A stretch of 64,000 bases of DNA from RGIG4079 sp045576735 (GTDB lineage: Bacteria > Bacteroidota > Bacteroidia > Bacteroidales > Muribaculaceae), in NCBI GenBank assembly GCA_045576735.1, contig JAZNGZ010000001.1, forward strand, positions 4,743 through 68,742, given 5' to 3'. Position 1 is the first letter of the stretch. Each line of letters starts with the position of its first letter. Under the pieces are notes generated by a model, which saw only the letters and a list, made by a program, of their open reading frames with translations, made no database searches and was not told the DNA's origin. The translations under genes were made by a program, and so were the position numbers. Below are positions 49,207-59,668 of the stretch, piece by piece.

Positions 49207-52185
49207 ATGAAGAAGAGAATTGTGATATCGGCAATTGCAGCCACCGCAATGGTTAGTGCGTCGGCGCAAATCAATAGTCCATCGACAGAAGGATATTATA
49301 GCCGTGCATTACACATGTATCAAGATAAAAATTACAATGGGTGTATTGACCAAATGACTCACCTATTGGAACTAAATCCCACGTTGCAGCAACGTGAGGA
49401 TGCCGATTATTATATAGCTAAGTCGGCAGCCGCCAAAGGCGATGTAAATGCCAAAGAATTGCTTGAATTGTTTTTGGATAATTACCCCACATCGTTATAT
49501 CGCATGGATGTCATCATGTCGATAGGTGATTGCTATTTTAGTGATAACGATTATGCTTCGGCATTGGCTCAATATAAGAATGTGGATTCAGAGACACTGT
49601 ATGATTTACGCAAGCAGGATTATGTGTATCGCAAATCTTATTGCTATTTAAAATTGGCTGATTATAAAGATGCAGAAGCCGGTTTTAAGACTTTGTGCAA
49701 TAGCACTCAATATGGAAACTCTTCGACATTCTATTGTGGATATATCGCATATGTTAACAAAGACTATAATGAGGCGATGTCATATTTCAATCAAGTGAAG
49801 GCAAATTCAGAACTTGGAGATATGACCAACTACTATAAGAGTCAGATATATTTTTTGAGAAATGATTACGCCAAAGCCCAAAGTGTGGCAAGTAAGTTGT
49901 TGGATAAAAAGGTCGATGGTCATTATTTGGCTGAAGCCAATCGTATAGTAGGAGAGTCGCTTTATCAACAAGGAGATGTGGTAGGGGCTATTCCCTATTT
50001 GAAAAAATATATAAGCGGAGTAGATAATCCTCTTGTGTCGTCGCGATATATTCTTGGTGTGTGCCAATATAAAAATCAGGATTATGCCAATGCGATTGAA
50101 AACTTTGAATATGTTACATCGCAAGATAATGCGATGGGGCAAGGCGCATATCTCATGATAGGTCAGTCAATGCTAAAACAAGGCAATGTGCACGCTGCAA
50201 TGATGGCGCTTGATAAGGCCGTGAAAATGTCGCATGATAAAGATATGCAAGAAGTTGCATTCTATAATTATGCTGTGGCGAGTTTGCAAGGAGGAGCAAT
50301 ACCATTTGGCAGCTCGGTTGCTAATTTTGAGGAATTTCTTCGACTATATCCCGATAGTAAATTTGTACCCAAAGTGCAAGAGTATATCGTAACAGGATAT
50401 ATGACCGACCACAACTATGAGCGAGCATTAAGTAGTATTGAAAAAATCTCAAACCCTAGTGGTAAAATATTGTCGGCCAAACAACGAGTGTTGTATTCAA
50501 TGGGTATTCAAGAATATAACTTGGGAAATGAGGATAAGGCGATAACATATTTTATTCAAACTAAAGAGTTGTCGTCCCAAGATGCAAATTTGGCTCGTGA
50601 GGCCGATTTGTGGTTGGGAAACTGTTATTATCGGAAACAAGACTATGTGTCGGCAGCTAAAAATTATAAAGCATTTGTCGATGCATCACGTGATAAGTCT
50701 ACAAACCTCGCTTTGGGAAATTACAACTTAGCTTATTCATATTTCCAAAATAAACAATGTGATGAGGCAATTTCATATTTCAGTAAAGTTGTAGACAATC
50801 CTCAAAATCTTGACAAAGCCATTGTGGCTGATGCATACTGTCGTATTGCCGATTGTCAATATTTTAAACGTGATTATGCTTCGGCGATGAAAAATTATGA
50901 GAAATCATATAATGTAACTCCCGATGCGAGCGACTATGCAATGTATCAACAAGCTATGATGCTTGGAAATCAAAAGGATATAGATGCTAAAATTAAATTG
51001 CTAGATAAGTTCCAAAAAGAGTATCCCACTTCGTCGATAATGCCCTCGGCATTACTTGAACAGGCTAAGTGTTATGCCGAAAAAGAGGATTACAACAATG
51101 CTATAAGCGTGTATAAACAAATCACTCAGAATTATCCTAGCACCGCTCAAGGACGTAATGCGTTCTTACAACTTGCAATAGTATATGTGAATATTAATGA
51201 CAAAGAAAAGGCAATTGAAACATATAAAAAGGTTATAACCGACTATACTACTAGCGATGAAGCACGTGTAGCATGTGAGGATTTGTTGGGGATATATGCA
51301 CATGATGACCAGATTGATGTGTTCAATGCATTTATGTCGACAGTGCCCAATGCTCTCCCAATAGAGCGTTCTGAACTGGAAGAAGCCGCCTATTATGCCG
51401 CTGAAACTGCTTATTACGAAGGGCGTGGAGTGGGGCAGTTGAGCCGTTTCCTAGACGATTATAAAGGATCGTCGTTTGAGCCATCGGTGTTGGCATTGTT
51501 GCTCGATAATGAATATAAAAATGAGAATTTTGAGCAAGCATTAGTATATGCTAATAATATAGTGAATAATTATCCCGATAATGTCGCTATAGAAAATGCC
51601 TTGAGGATAAAGGCAGAATTGGAATTTGACGAGAATAAAAAAGAGTTGGCGCTTGAAGATTATCAACTATTGGAAAAGCGAGCATCATCAACAGCAATGC
51701 TCATTGAAGCTCGTTTAGGTATATTCCGAACCGCTTATGATTTGAATAAATATGATGTTGTCATAACTAAGGGAGATGAATTGTTGGCGTCGCAAATCGA
51801 AAGTGATATAAAATCGGAAGTGTTGTTTAAGAAGGCTGTAGCATTGAGCAAAAGCAATAATGCAACATCAGCTATTGAAATATGGTCGGCTCTTGACGAT
51901 GACTTGTCGGATGAATATGGCACAATGAGTGCGGTAACATTGGCATTGTATTATTTTGAGGTTGGAAACTTGCCCGAGTCTAGACGCTTGATAGAGGCGT
52001 TTATAGATTCGTCATCGCCCTATGATTATTGGCTCGCTCGGGGATATATCTTGCTTTCAGATATATGCCGAAAAGAGGGTAATGTGTTTGAAGCGAACGA
52101 GTATTTGCGCACGCTACGTGCCAATTATCCCGGATACGAAAAAGATATTTTTGACCTCATTGATGAACGTTTAAAACAACAATAG
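49207..52185 (+). CDS. Large exported TPR-repeat protein
   Basis: 992 residues. A signal peptide (MKKRIVISAIAATAMVSASAQ) precedes tetratricopeptide repeats over nearly the whole length, for example YSRALHMYQDKNYNGCIDQM, YAKAQSVASKLLDKK and AISVYKQITQNYPSTAQGR. TPR proteins scaffold complexes; here it would be periplasmic. It lies three bases before an outer-membrane barrel gene, so the two probably act together at the outer membrane (inference). The pair recurs in Bacteroidetes but I know no settled function. Confidence 0.9.
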   Translation: MKKRIVISAIAATAMVSASAQINSPSTEGYYSRALHMYQDKNYNGCIDQMTHLLELNPTLQQREDADYYIAKSAAAKGDVNAKELLELFLDNYPTSLYRMDVIMSIGDCYFSDNDYASALAQYKNVDSETLYDLRKQDYVYRKSYCYLKLADYKDAEAGFKTLCNSTQYGNSSTFYCGYIAYVNKDYNEAMSYFNQVKANSELGDMTNYYKSQIYFLRNDYAKAQSVASKLLDKKVDGHYLAEANRIVGESLYQQGDVVGAIPYLKKYISGVDNPLVSSRYILGVCQYKNQDYANAIENFEYVTSQDNAMGQGAYLMIGQSMLKQGNVHAAMMALDKAVKMSHDKDMQEVAFYNYAVASLQGGAIPFGSSVANFEEFLRLYPDSKFVPKVQEYIVTGYMTDHNYERALSSIEKISNPSGKILSAKQRVLYSMGIQEYNLGNEDKAITYFIQTKELSSQDANLAREADLWLGNCYYRKQDYVSAAKNYKAFVDASRDKSTNLALGNYNLAYSYFQNKQCDEAISYFSKVVDNPQNLDKAIVADAYCRIADCQYFKRDYASAMKNYEKSYNVTPDASDYAMYQQAMMLGNQKDIDAKIKLLDKFQKEYPTSSIMPSALLEQAKCYAEKEDYNNAISVYKQITQNYPSTAQGRNAFLQLAIVYVNINDKEKAIETYKKVITDYTTSDEARVACEDLLGIYAHDDQIDVFNAFMSTVPNALPIERSELEEAAYYAAETAYYEGRGVGQLSRFLDDYKGSSFEPSVLALLLDNEYKNENFEQALVYANNIVNNYPDNVAIENALRIKAELEFDENKKELALEDYQLLEKRASSTAMLIEARLGIFRTAYDLNKYDVVITKGDELLASQIESDIKSEVLFKKAVALSKSNNATSAIEIWSALDDDLSDEYGTMSAVTLALYYFEVGNLPESRRLIEAFIDSSSPYDYWLARGYILLSDICRKEGNVFEANEYLRTLRANYPGYEKDIFDLIDERLKQQ

Positions 52186-52188
52186 ACT

Positions 52189-53949
52189 ATGAAAATAATA
52201 CAATATAAAGTAGGATTGCTCGCTTTGACAGTTGGAATGTCGGTCAATGTAGTAGCACAAGACATAAATAAAGAAGTAGTTATCGACACTGAGATTGTTC
52301 CGGAACTTAAAGAGGCTAATCGCATAAATGTATCACCTCAAGTTCCCCCATTGAAAGTGCAGACAACAAAGCTTAACTATGACGACCAAGCGAAGGCTAC
52401 ATCGGTGCCTTCGACTATAGCAATGCTTGAGCCGGCGCGAAATGTCGACACTATGATGTTTTCTAAATATCGTGGATATGCGGCATTGGGCTATTTCCCC
52501 GCTTATAATCTCGGTTTATCGGCGGGATATCGTTTTATTGATAAAGATGATATGAAATTGGGAGCATGGCTGCAGTATAATGGCAAAACTTACAAGGGGA
52601 AACAAAATGATGGCTCCAAATTGTCGTTTAACGATCATGAACTTTCGCTTAATGCCGTTTACTCTCAAAATATAAACAATTTGGGAGTATTGAGTGCCAA
52701 TGCAGGATATGCCTTTAATAGCTTTTCATGTCCATGGCTCGAAGATTACACACAAAGTGTGAATCGTTTTGACGTTGATGCCAAATGGGACTCAAGAGTG
52801 GAAGGCTTGAAATATAATGTGGAAATAGGTTATGACTATTTTGGCTATGGAAAGGACGCAGTCTATGATAGTTATTTTGATTTCTTGTTAAACAAATATA
52901 ATCAAAATCCCTTTGAGGCAGTCAATGAACATTCGGGCTACCTTAATGCCGGAGCTTCTCTTGAATTAGATGATAATACGCAAGTGGCATTAGATTTTGG
53001 TGCAAAGATGATTCACAATAATCATTTGTCGGATTCATACGTTATAAATAGCACGCTAAGTAAAGAGGTAGGATATAAAATAAAGCAGCCATATAATCAT
53101 GCTATTTTGACATTGATACCACATTATGATTTCAAATATGAGAATTTCAGAGCTCGCGTGGGTGTGCAATTAGATTATCAAATCGATATTGAGAATGAAT
53201 TTAATATCGCTCCTGATGTATATCTAGATTGGAGTGCAACCTCGATACTTTCGGCTTATGCACATTTTACCGGTGGAGTGCATCAAAACTCGATGTCATC
53301 AATCTTTGACGTGTCGCATTATTTCAGCCCATCAATGGCCTATCAAAATTCAAAACTTCCTTATGTGATTGACGCCGGGGTGAATATTGGTCCATTTAAG
53401 AATGCTACACTTGAAATTTTCGGCGGATATGCACGTGCCAACGATTGGTATATGCCATGTGTTGAAAGTGGCGTGCACAAAATGGAGAGCATCGACCTTG
53501 ACGGTTGGCACTTAGGTGTGGCTGCATCATATAACTATAAAGATATAGCAAAAGTGCGCGCAAGCTATGAAGCAGCTCCGCAATCTTATGATGATGGATA
53601 TTATATGTGGCGCGACCGAGCAAAATATGTGGTAAAGGCATCGGCAACGGTTACTCCTATTTCGCCACTTGATATCACACTCGATTATGAATATCGTGGT
53701 GGTCGTAGCACATATGAAAATATTGAGGAAATAACAACTTTAGGTTGGAGCTCTTTTTATAATACTATCCATCAAAGAAAATTGCTTGGAGGTATGAGCA
53801 ACCTATCGGTAGGGGGATTGTATCGTTATACCGATCAAATAAGTTTCTTTGCTCGCTTGGAAAATATACTCAACAATAAATGTGACCTATTATATGATAT
53901 CCCGGCTCAAGGATTCACTGGCTTAGTGGGCGCTACATATAAATTTTAG
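52189..53949 (+). CDS. Outer-membrane beta-barrel protein (TonB-receptor-like barrel without plug)
   Basis: 586 residues. A signal peptide (to about VVAQD) is followed by a Pro-rich stretch (PQVPPLKVQTTKLNYDDQ) and about 20 amphipathic strands such as GYFPAYNLGLSAGYRFI, LGVLSANAGYAFNSF and the closing TGLVGATYKF with a terminal Phe. It resembles the barrel of TonB receptors but has no plug or carboxypeptidase-like domain. It follows the TPR gene by three bases and ends at a terminator, forming a two-gene operon. Confidence 0.88.
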   Translation: MKIIQYKVGLLALTVGMSVNVVAQDINKEVVIDTEIVPELKEANRINVSPQVPPLKVQTTKLNYDDQAKATSVPSTIAMLEPARNVDTMMFSKYRGYAALGYFPAYNLGLSAGYRFIDKDDMKLGAWLQYNGKTYKGKQNDGSKLSFNDHELSLNAVYSQNINNLGVLSANAGYAFNSFSCPWLEDYTQSVNRFDVDAKWDSRVEGLKYNVEIGYDYFGYGKDAVYDSYFDFLLNKYNQNPFEAVNEHSGYLNAGASLELDDNTQVALDFGAKMIHNNHLSDSYVINSTLSKEVGYKIKQPYNHAILTLIPHYDFKYENFRARVGVQLDYQIDIENEFNIAPDVYLDWSATSILSAYAHFTGGVHQNSMSSIFDVSHYFSPSMAYQNSKLPYVIDAGVNIGPFKNATLEIFGGYARANDWYMPCVESGVHKMESIDLDGWHLGVAASYNYKDIAKVRASYEAAPQSYDDGYYMWRDRAKYVVKASATVTPISPLDITLDYEYRGGRSTYENIEEITTLGWSSFYNTIHQRKLLGGMSNLSVGGLYRYTDQISFFARLENILNNKCDLLYDIPAQGFTGLVGATYKF

Positions 53950-53982
53950 AAAATCAGATAAAAATTTTTAAACGATTATAGT

Positions 53983-54019
53983 GCATCGATGATAGTGTTG
54001 TGTTCACTATCATTGATGC
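53983..54019 (+). terminator. Terminator of the TPR-barrel operon
   Basis: A 15-bp stem (GCATCGATGATAGTG, one G-U pair) with a 7-base loop, followed by five T. Confidence 0.9.
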
Positions 54020-54086
54020 TTTTTGTTGTGAAAAGCTTGTTTTTAGGCATATTAAGCGCTTGAAAGTGTAAAAAACACCACTCAAC

Positions 54087-54118
54087 TTGGTGTAATACAA
54101 AGAAAATTTGTATATTTG
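54087..54118 (+). promoter_or_regulatory. Promoter of secDF
   Basis: A TTG (54087-54089), 21 bases, then TATATTTG (54111-54118), 55 bases before the ATG. Confidence 0.65.
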
Positions 54119-54173
54119 CAAGCTGAAATAAACACGAAAATATATTAATAACTTAAAATCATAATAACTAAAA

Positions 54174-57077
54174 ATGCAAAGTAAAGGAAGTTTAGGAAGT
54201 ATTGTTTCCGGCGTTATTGCCATTTTCTTGGTGATAGTGTGTCTCTTCTACATGTCATTCTCTTTCGTATCAAGCAGCTATGAAACTAAAGCTGAAGAGT
54301 ATGCGCTCAAGGTGGCAGGTAAAGAAGGTAAAGAGTCTGAGACTTATAACAAAGCTTATAACCAATACCTTAAAAGTAAAGGTGACTCGGTAGTTTATCT
54401 TGGTTATACTTTGAATGAAGCTCGCAAATGGGGTGTAAACCTTGGTCTTGACCTTAAAGGTGGTATGAACGTTACCATTCAATTGGACATGCCCGAAGTT
54501 GTACGCAGCGCAGCTAAAATCAATGGTAAAGATGAAAACTTTGAAAAAGCTATCCGTTATGCTTATCAACAAGATTCAATCAACAACTCAAATGATTTTA
54601 TCAACAATTTCGTTGATAAATATAGCGAATTGAATCCTAATGCTGATTATTCAAAAATCTTCAGTTTTGAAAATGTAAAAGACGGAAAAGATAAAGACGC
54701 TGCTAAAAAAGGTCTTAAAGAATTGGTTGCAGGTCAAGTGACAACAGCATCAAACGTGCTTCGTAATCGTATTGACCAATATGGTGTAGTTTCTCCTAAT
54801 ATCCAAGTTCTTCAAGATAAAGACGGTCAAGTTCTTCTTGAACTCCCTGGTGTAAAAGATCACGACCGTGTTCGCGACCTCTTGCTTAAATCTGCTGCTC
54901 TTGAATTCTACACAGCATACAAGCAAGACGAACGTGGTGCTGCATTCAATGCTTTGGATCAACTTAGCAATGCTTATAAAGCTGATTCAATCAATGCAGG
55001 TAAACTATCATTGGATAGCCTTCTCGTAAACGAAAATCAAGCTGCATCAATCGCAGGTTATGTACCCAATGAAGAAACTCAAGAAAAAGTTAAAGAGATT
55101 CTTAACTACGGCAAGGCAAAGCAAATCCTTCCTGCCGATATGGAACTCCGTTGGAGTGTAAACAAAGAAAAAGTCAAAGACAAAGATGGTAAAGAAATTG
55201 TTCTTGGTTATGCTCTTTATGTATTGAAATCAACTAATGGCAAACCCGCGTTGAATGGTGATTGTGTGGTAGATGCATACACCGAACGTGATGACTTCAA
55301 AGGTCAAGGTGTGTCAATGACAATGAATAGCGAAGGTGCTAAAGGTTGGGCTCGTGTAACCGGTGCTAACGTTGGTAACCAAATCGCAATCGTTCTTGAT
55401 AGCTGTGTATATTCTGCTCCTAATGTAGAAAATGCTATCGAAGGGGGTCGTTCTTCAATCACTGGTAGCTTCTCTATTGAAGAAGCCAACGACTTGGCAA
55501 ACGTGTTGAAGAGTGGTAAAATGAATGTAAAAATCAATATCATCAGTGACATGGTGATTGGTCCATCTCTTGGTCAACAAGCTATCGACGCTGGTTTCAC
55601 TTCATTTATCGTTGCTCTCGTGTTGTTGATGATCTTTATGATGGCATACTATGGAGTAATCCCCGGTATGGTCGCAAATATCGCATTGATTCTTAACTTG
55701 TTCTTCACAATAGGTATCTTGTCATCATTCCAAGCAGTATTGACAATGTCGGGTATTGCCGGTATCGTGCTTGCTCTTGGTATGGCAGTTGACGCCAACG
55801 TGCTTATCTTCGAACGTACAAAAGAAGAACTTCGTGCAGGTAAGGGCGCTCGTGCCGCTATCGCCGATGGTTATAGCAACGCATTCTCTGCAATCTTCGA
55901 CTCAAACTTGACTTCAATCATCACTGCAGTGATTTTGATGTACTTCGGTTCAGGTCCTATCAAAGGTTTCGCAACAACATTGATTATTGGTATCGTATGT
56001 TCATTCTTCACTGCTGTATATTTGAGCCGCATCGTGTTTATCTGGTGGGGTAAAACAAAAGCTATCCAAAACCTCACATTTACTACAGCTCTTTCTAAAA
56101 ACGTATTTACAAACGCTAAATATAACTTCCTCGGTGCTCGCAAAGTTGCTTTCACTATTGTAGCAATTATTGTTGCTGTAATGGTTGGCTCACTCGTTCT
56201 CCGTGGTCTTAACCAAGGTATTGACTTCTCGGGTGGTCGCAACTATGTGGCTAAATTTGAAAAATCAGTTGATCCTGTAGAAATTCAAGGTAAACTTACA
56301 ACAGAATTCCCTAATTCAACAGTTTCTGTTATCACAATTGAGAATTCAAACCAAGTGCGTATCTCAACCAACTACAAGATTAATGAAGAAGGCGCAAGCG
56401 TAGACCAAGAAATTACCGATAAGTTGTTTAAAGTATTGAACCCATACCTTCGTCAAGGCATGACTGCGAAAGAGTTCTCTACAACCGACGCAAGCCAAGG
56501 TATCATCAGTTCACAAAAAGTAGGTCCTACAGTGGCCGATGAAATGCGCACTGAGGCTATCATTGCAGTAGCTCTTTCACTTATCGCAATGTTCCTCTAC
56601 ATCTTGCTTCGTTTCCGCAATGTAGCATTCTCATTAGGTGCTCTTGCAGCCGTAGCGTTTACTGCATTTGCTATTATTGGTATTTACTCACTCTGTTGGG
56701 GTGTTCTTCCATTCGCTATGGAAGTTGACCAAAACTTTATCGCTGCGATTTTGACAATCATTGGTTACCAAATCAACGATACTGTGGTGGTATTTGACCG
56801 TGTGCGTGAAAATATCGGTCTATATCCAAAACAAGACTTCTTCACTAATGTGAACAACTCAATCAACTCTACATTGGGTCGTACAGTGATGACTTCAGGT
56901 ACAACATTACTTGTATTGCTTTGTATCTTCATTCTTGGTGGTGATTCAATCCGCAGCTTCGTATTTGCAATGTTGCTTGGTGTGATTATCGGTACTCTTG
57001 CTACAATGTTCGTAGCATCACCTGTTGCTTATCTCACCGACAGCCGTCGTAACGCAAAAAAGAATGCTAAAAAATAA
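54174..57077 (+). CDS. secDF: Fused protein translocase subunits SecD-SecF
   Basis: 967 residues. SecDF uses the proton gradient to pull proteins out of the Sec channel on the periplasmic side. The SecD half (1 to about 630) has LGLDLKGGMNVTIQLDMPE, a large periplasmic part and GMAVDANVLIFERTKEELRAG. The SecF half (about 640-967) has GIDFSGGRNYVAKFE and QINDTVVVFDRVRENIG. The fusion is usual for Bacteroidetes. It is a single-gene unit with promoter and terminator. Codon choice suggests high expression. Confidence 0.97.
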   Translation: MQSKGSLGSIVSGVIAIFLVIVCLFYMSFSFVSSSYETKAEEYALKVAGKEGKESETYNKAYNQYLKSKGDSVVYLGYTLNEARKWGVNLGLDLKGGMNVTIQLDMPEVVRSAAKINGKDENFEKAIRYAYQQDSINNSNDFINNFVDKYSELNPNADYSKIFSFENVKDGKDKDAAKKGLKELVAGQVTTASNVLRNRIDQYGVVSPNIQVLQDKDGQVLLELPGVKDHDRVRDLLLKSAALEFYTAYKQDERGAAFNALDQLSNAYKADSINAGKLSLDSLLVNENQAASIAGYVPNEETQEKVKEILNYGKAKQILPADMELRWSVNKEKVKDKDGKEIVLGYALYVLKSTNGKPALNGDCVVDAYTERDDFKGQGVSMTMNSEGAKGWARVTGANVGNQIAIVLDSCVYSAPNVENAIEGGRSSITGSFSIEEANDLANVLKSGKMNVKINIISDMVIGPSLGQQAIDAGFTSFIVALVLLMIFMMAYYGVIPGMVANIALILNLFFTIGILSSFQAVLTMSGIAGIVLALGMAVDANVLIFERTKEELRAGKGARAAIADGYSNAFSAIFDSNLTSIITAVILMYFGSGPIKGFATTLIIGIVCSFFTAVYLSRIVFIWWGKTKAIQNLTFTTALSKNVFTNAKYNFLGARKVAFTIVAIIVAVMVGSLVLRGLNQGIDFSGGRNYVAKFEKSVDPVEIQGKLTTEFPNSTVSVITIENSNQVRISTNYKINEEGASVDQEITDKLFKVLNPYLRQGMTAKEFSTTDASQGIISSQKVGPTVADEMRTEAIIAVALSLIAMFLYILLRFRNVAFSLGALAAVAFTAFAIIGIYSLCWGVLPFAMEVDQNFIAAILTIIGYQINDTVVVFDRVRENIGLYPKQDFFTNVNNSINSTLGRTVMTSGTTLLVLLCIFILGGDSIRSFVFAMLLGVIIGTLATMFVASPVAYLTDSRRNAKKNAKK

Positions 57078-57103
57078 GAAATAGTTTCTTTTAACTTCCA
57101 TAT

Positions 57104-57139
57104 TAGTGCGATGTGTCACAATAGCGACACATCGCACTA
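57104..57139 (+). terminator. Terminator of secDF
   Basis: A perfect 14-bp stem TAGTGCGATGTGTC with an 8-base loop, followed by six T. Confidence 0.93.
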
Positions 57140-57247
57140 TTTTTTGTCGAAAAATGAAGTTTTCTTATATATTAATGTGTATTTTGGTCGAAAAATCCCC
57201 TAATATGGGAAAACAATGTTAAAAAGTGAATGATAATAGGTTGATAA

Positions 57248-57280
57248 TTGTGGCTATATGATTTCTTTTTTCTAATTTTG
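57248..57280 (+). promoter_or_regulatory. Promoter of topA
   Basis: A TTG (57248-57250), 22 bases, then TAATTTTG (57273-57280), 40 bases before the ATG. Confidence 0.6.
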
Positions 57281-57320
57281 TCGGTCGAAAATTAAAAATG
57301 GATTAAAATAGGAAAAATAT

Positions 57321-59663
57321 ATGCTGAAAAATCTTGTAATAGTCGAATCACCTGCCAAGGCTAAAACTATAGAAAAGTTCCTTGGAAAAGAATATAAAGT
57401 AATGTCGAGTTACGGACATATCCGTGATTTGCGTAAAAAGAATTTCAGTATTGATGTCGAAAATAATTTCGAACCTATTTATGAAATTCCTGCCGACAAA
57501 AAAGAATTAGTAACATCGTTGAAAAAAATGGCAAGTGAGGCACAAATGGTGTGGCTTGCTTCCGATGAGGACCGCGAAGGAGAGGCTATTTCGTGGCATC
57601 TTTATGAAGTGCTTGGACTCAAACCCGAGAACACTCGTCGCATCGTGTTCCACGAAATCACTAAGAATGCTATTCTCAAGGCTATCGAAACACCACGTTC
57701 GATTGATATGAACCTTGTCGATGCGCAACAAGCACGTCGTGTGCTCGACCGCATTGTGGGTTTTGAACTTTCTCCAGTGTTGTGGAAGAAAATCAAACCA
57801 GCTCTCTCGGCTGGCCGAGTGCAATCGGTGGCAGTGCGTCTTATCGTTGAACGTGAAGAAGAAATCAAGGCATTTAAATCAGAGCCATATTTCAGAGTGA
57901 GCGCAGTGTTCTCTACTGCCGACGGTGCTGAAGTGAAAGCTGAGTTGTCGAAAAGGTTGCAAAGTGAGCAAGAAGCGCGTGAATTCCTTAGCGATTGCAT
58001 CAATGCGACATATAAAGTGGGTGACGTAACCGTTAAACCGGTTAAGAAATCTCCCGCGCCACCTTTTACAACATCAACATTGCAACAAGAGGCATCGCGT
58101 AAACTTGGTTTTACTGTGTCGCAAACAATGATGGTGGCTCAACGACTTTATGAAGCCGGACATATTACTTATATGCGTACCGACTCGGTTAACCTATCAT
58201 CGCTCGCTATTTCCACCATATCGGCCGAGATAAAAGATAAACTTGGAGAGCAATATCTCAAAGTGCGCCATTATCACACCAAATCTAAAGGCGCTCAAGA
58301 GGCTCACGAAGCTATTCGACCCACTTATATCGACAAGCACACAATCGATGGCACGTCGCAAGAAAAACGCCTTTATGCGCTTATCTGGAAACGTACCATT
58401 GCATCGCAAATGGCCGATGCCGAACTCGAAAAGACTACTATCGACATTTTGCCATCAACTCGTAGCGAACATTTCACTGCAACCGGTGAGGTTATTAAGT
58501 TTGACGGATTCTTAAATGTATATATCGAAGGCCACGATGATGATAATGTGGATGGCGATGCTGATGGAATATTGCCCAAGATGATGGTGGGTGACAGCCT
58601 TCAGAATAATTCAATGGTGGCGACACAACGTTTTACTCAGCAACCAATTCGCTATACTGAAGCTTCGCTTGTGAAGAAAATGGAAGAATTGGGGATTGGT
58701 CGTCCGTCAACATATGCACCTACAATTTCTACTATTCAACAACGCGAGTATGTGGAAAAAGGTGACAAACAAGGAGAAAAACGTGATTTCATTACTCTAA
58801 CACTCAAAGCAGGAAAAATATCAGCCCGTACTAAATGTGAGACTGTGGGAGCTGACAAAGGCAAGCTTATACCAACCGACATAGGTATGGTTGTGAATGA
58901 ATTTTTAACCAAGTATTTCCCCAATATTCTCGATTATAACTTTACTGCCAAGGTTGAGGAGAAATTCGATGACGTGGCCGAGGGTAAATTGCAGTGGAAT
59001 GAGGAAATAAGTTCATTCTATGAAATGTTTCATCCGGGAGTGGAAGAGGCAATGAATATGCGACTCGAGCACAAAGTGGGCGAACGCCAATTGGGTGTTG
59101 ACCCTAAAACAGGCAAACCTGTATCGGTGAAAATCGGTCGATTTGGTCCGCTTGTGCAACTCGGAGAAGGTGATACCGAAGAAAAACCTCAATTTGCATC
59201 GCTTTTGAAGGGTCAATCGGTTTCTACCATTACTCTCGAAGAGGCATTGAAATTGTTTGAATTCCCTCGCACCATTGGCGAATATGAAGATAAAGATGTT
59301 ACAGTGGCTATAGGCCGATTTGGTCCATATATTAAGCACGACAATAAATTTGTATCTATTCCAAAGGATTATGCTCCGGCAGCAATCACTCTTGATGAAG
59401 CGGTGCAATTAATTGTTGCAAAACGCGATGCTGAAACAAAGAAGGTGGTAAAAACATTTGCCGAAGATGCCGATTTGCAAATCCTCAATGGCCGTTATGG
59501 TATCTATATCGCATATAAAAAATCAAATTATAAGATACCTAAAACAGTGAAAGAACCTGCCAACCTCACCTTCGAAGAGTGTAAGGAAATTATTGAAGCA
59601 CAAGATGCAGCGCCTAAGAAAACCACTACACGTCGCCGTGTAACTGCGCGTAAAAAAGCATAA
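57321..59663 (+). CDS. topA: DNA topoisomerase I (type IA)
   Basis: 780 residues. TopA relaxes negative supercoils by single-strand passage. The TOPRIM domain (1-115) has VIVESPAKAKTIEKFLG and WLASDEDREGEAISWHL; the active-site Tyr sits in ITYMRTDSVNL (near 284); GRPSTYAPTISTIQ is near 460. The C-terminus has repeated topoisomerase C-terminal modules (SVKIGRFGPLVQLG, TVAIGRFGPYIKHD, ILNGRYGIYIAYK) in place of zinc fingers, and a basic tail. It is followed after five bases by an RluA-type gene, probably the same transcript. Confidence 0.97.
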   Translation: MLKNLVIVESPAKAKTIEKFLGKEYKVMSSYGHIRDLRKKNFSIDVENNFEPIYEIPADKKELVTSLKKMASEAQMVWLASDEDREGEAISWHLYEVLGLKPENTRRIVFHEITKNAILKAIETPRSIDMNLVDAQQARRVLDRIVGFELSPVLWKKIKPALSAGRVQSVAVRLIVEREEEIKAFKSEPYFRVSAVFSTADGAEVKAELSKRLQSEQEAREFLSDCINATYKVGDVTVKPVKKSPAPPFTTSTLQQEASRKLGFTVSQTMMVAQRLYEAGHITYMRTDSVNLSSLAISTISAEIKDKLGEQYLKVRHYHTKSKGAQEAHEAIRPTYIDKHTIDGTSQEKRLYALIWKRTIASQMADAELEKTTIDILPSTRSEHFTATGEVIKFDGFLNVYIEGHDDDNVDGDADGILPKMMVGDSLQNNSMVATQRFTQQPIRYTEASLVKKMEELGIGRPSTYAPTISTIQQREYVEKGDKQGEKRDFITLTLKAGKISARTKCETVGADKGKLIPTDIGMVVNEFLTKYFPNILDYNFTAKVEEKFDDVAEGKLQWNEEISSFYEMFHPGVEEAMNMRLEHKVGERQLGVDPKTGKPVSVKIGRFGPLVQLGEGDTEEKPQFASLLKGQSVSTITLEEALKLFEFPRTIGEYEDKDVTVAIGRFGPYIKHDNKFVSIPKDYAPAAITLDEAVQLIVAKRDAETKKVVKTFAEDADLQILNGRYGIYIAYKKSNYKIPKTVKEPANLTFEECKEIIEAQDAAPKKTTTRRRVTARKKA

Positions 59664-59668
59664 TCACA

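Noticed and set aside
55871..56242. 123-codon minus-strand frame opposite secDF
   Set aside because: It is a shadow of the conserved SecD/SecF junction.
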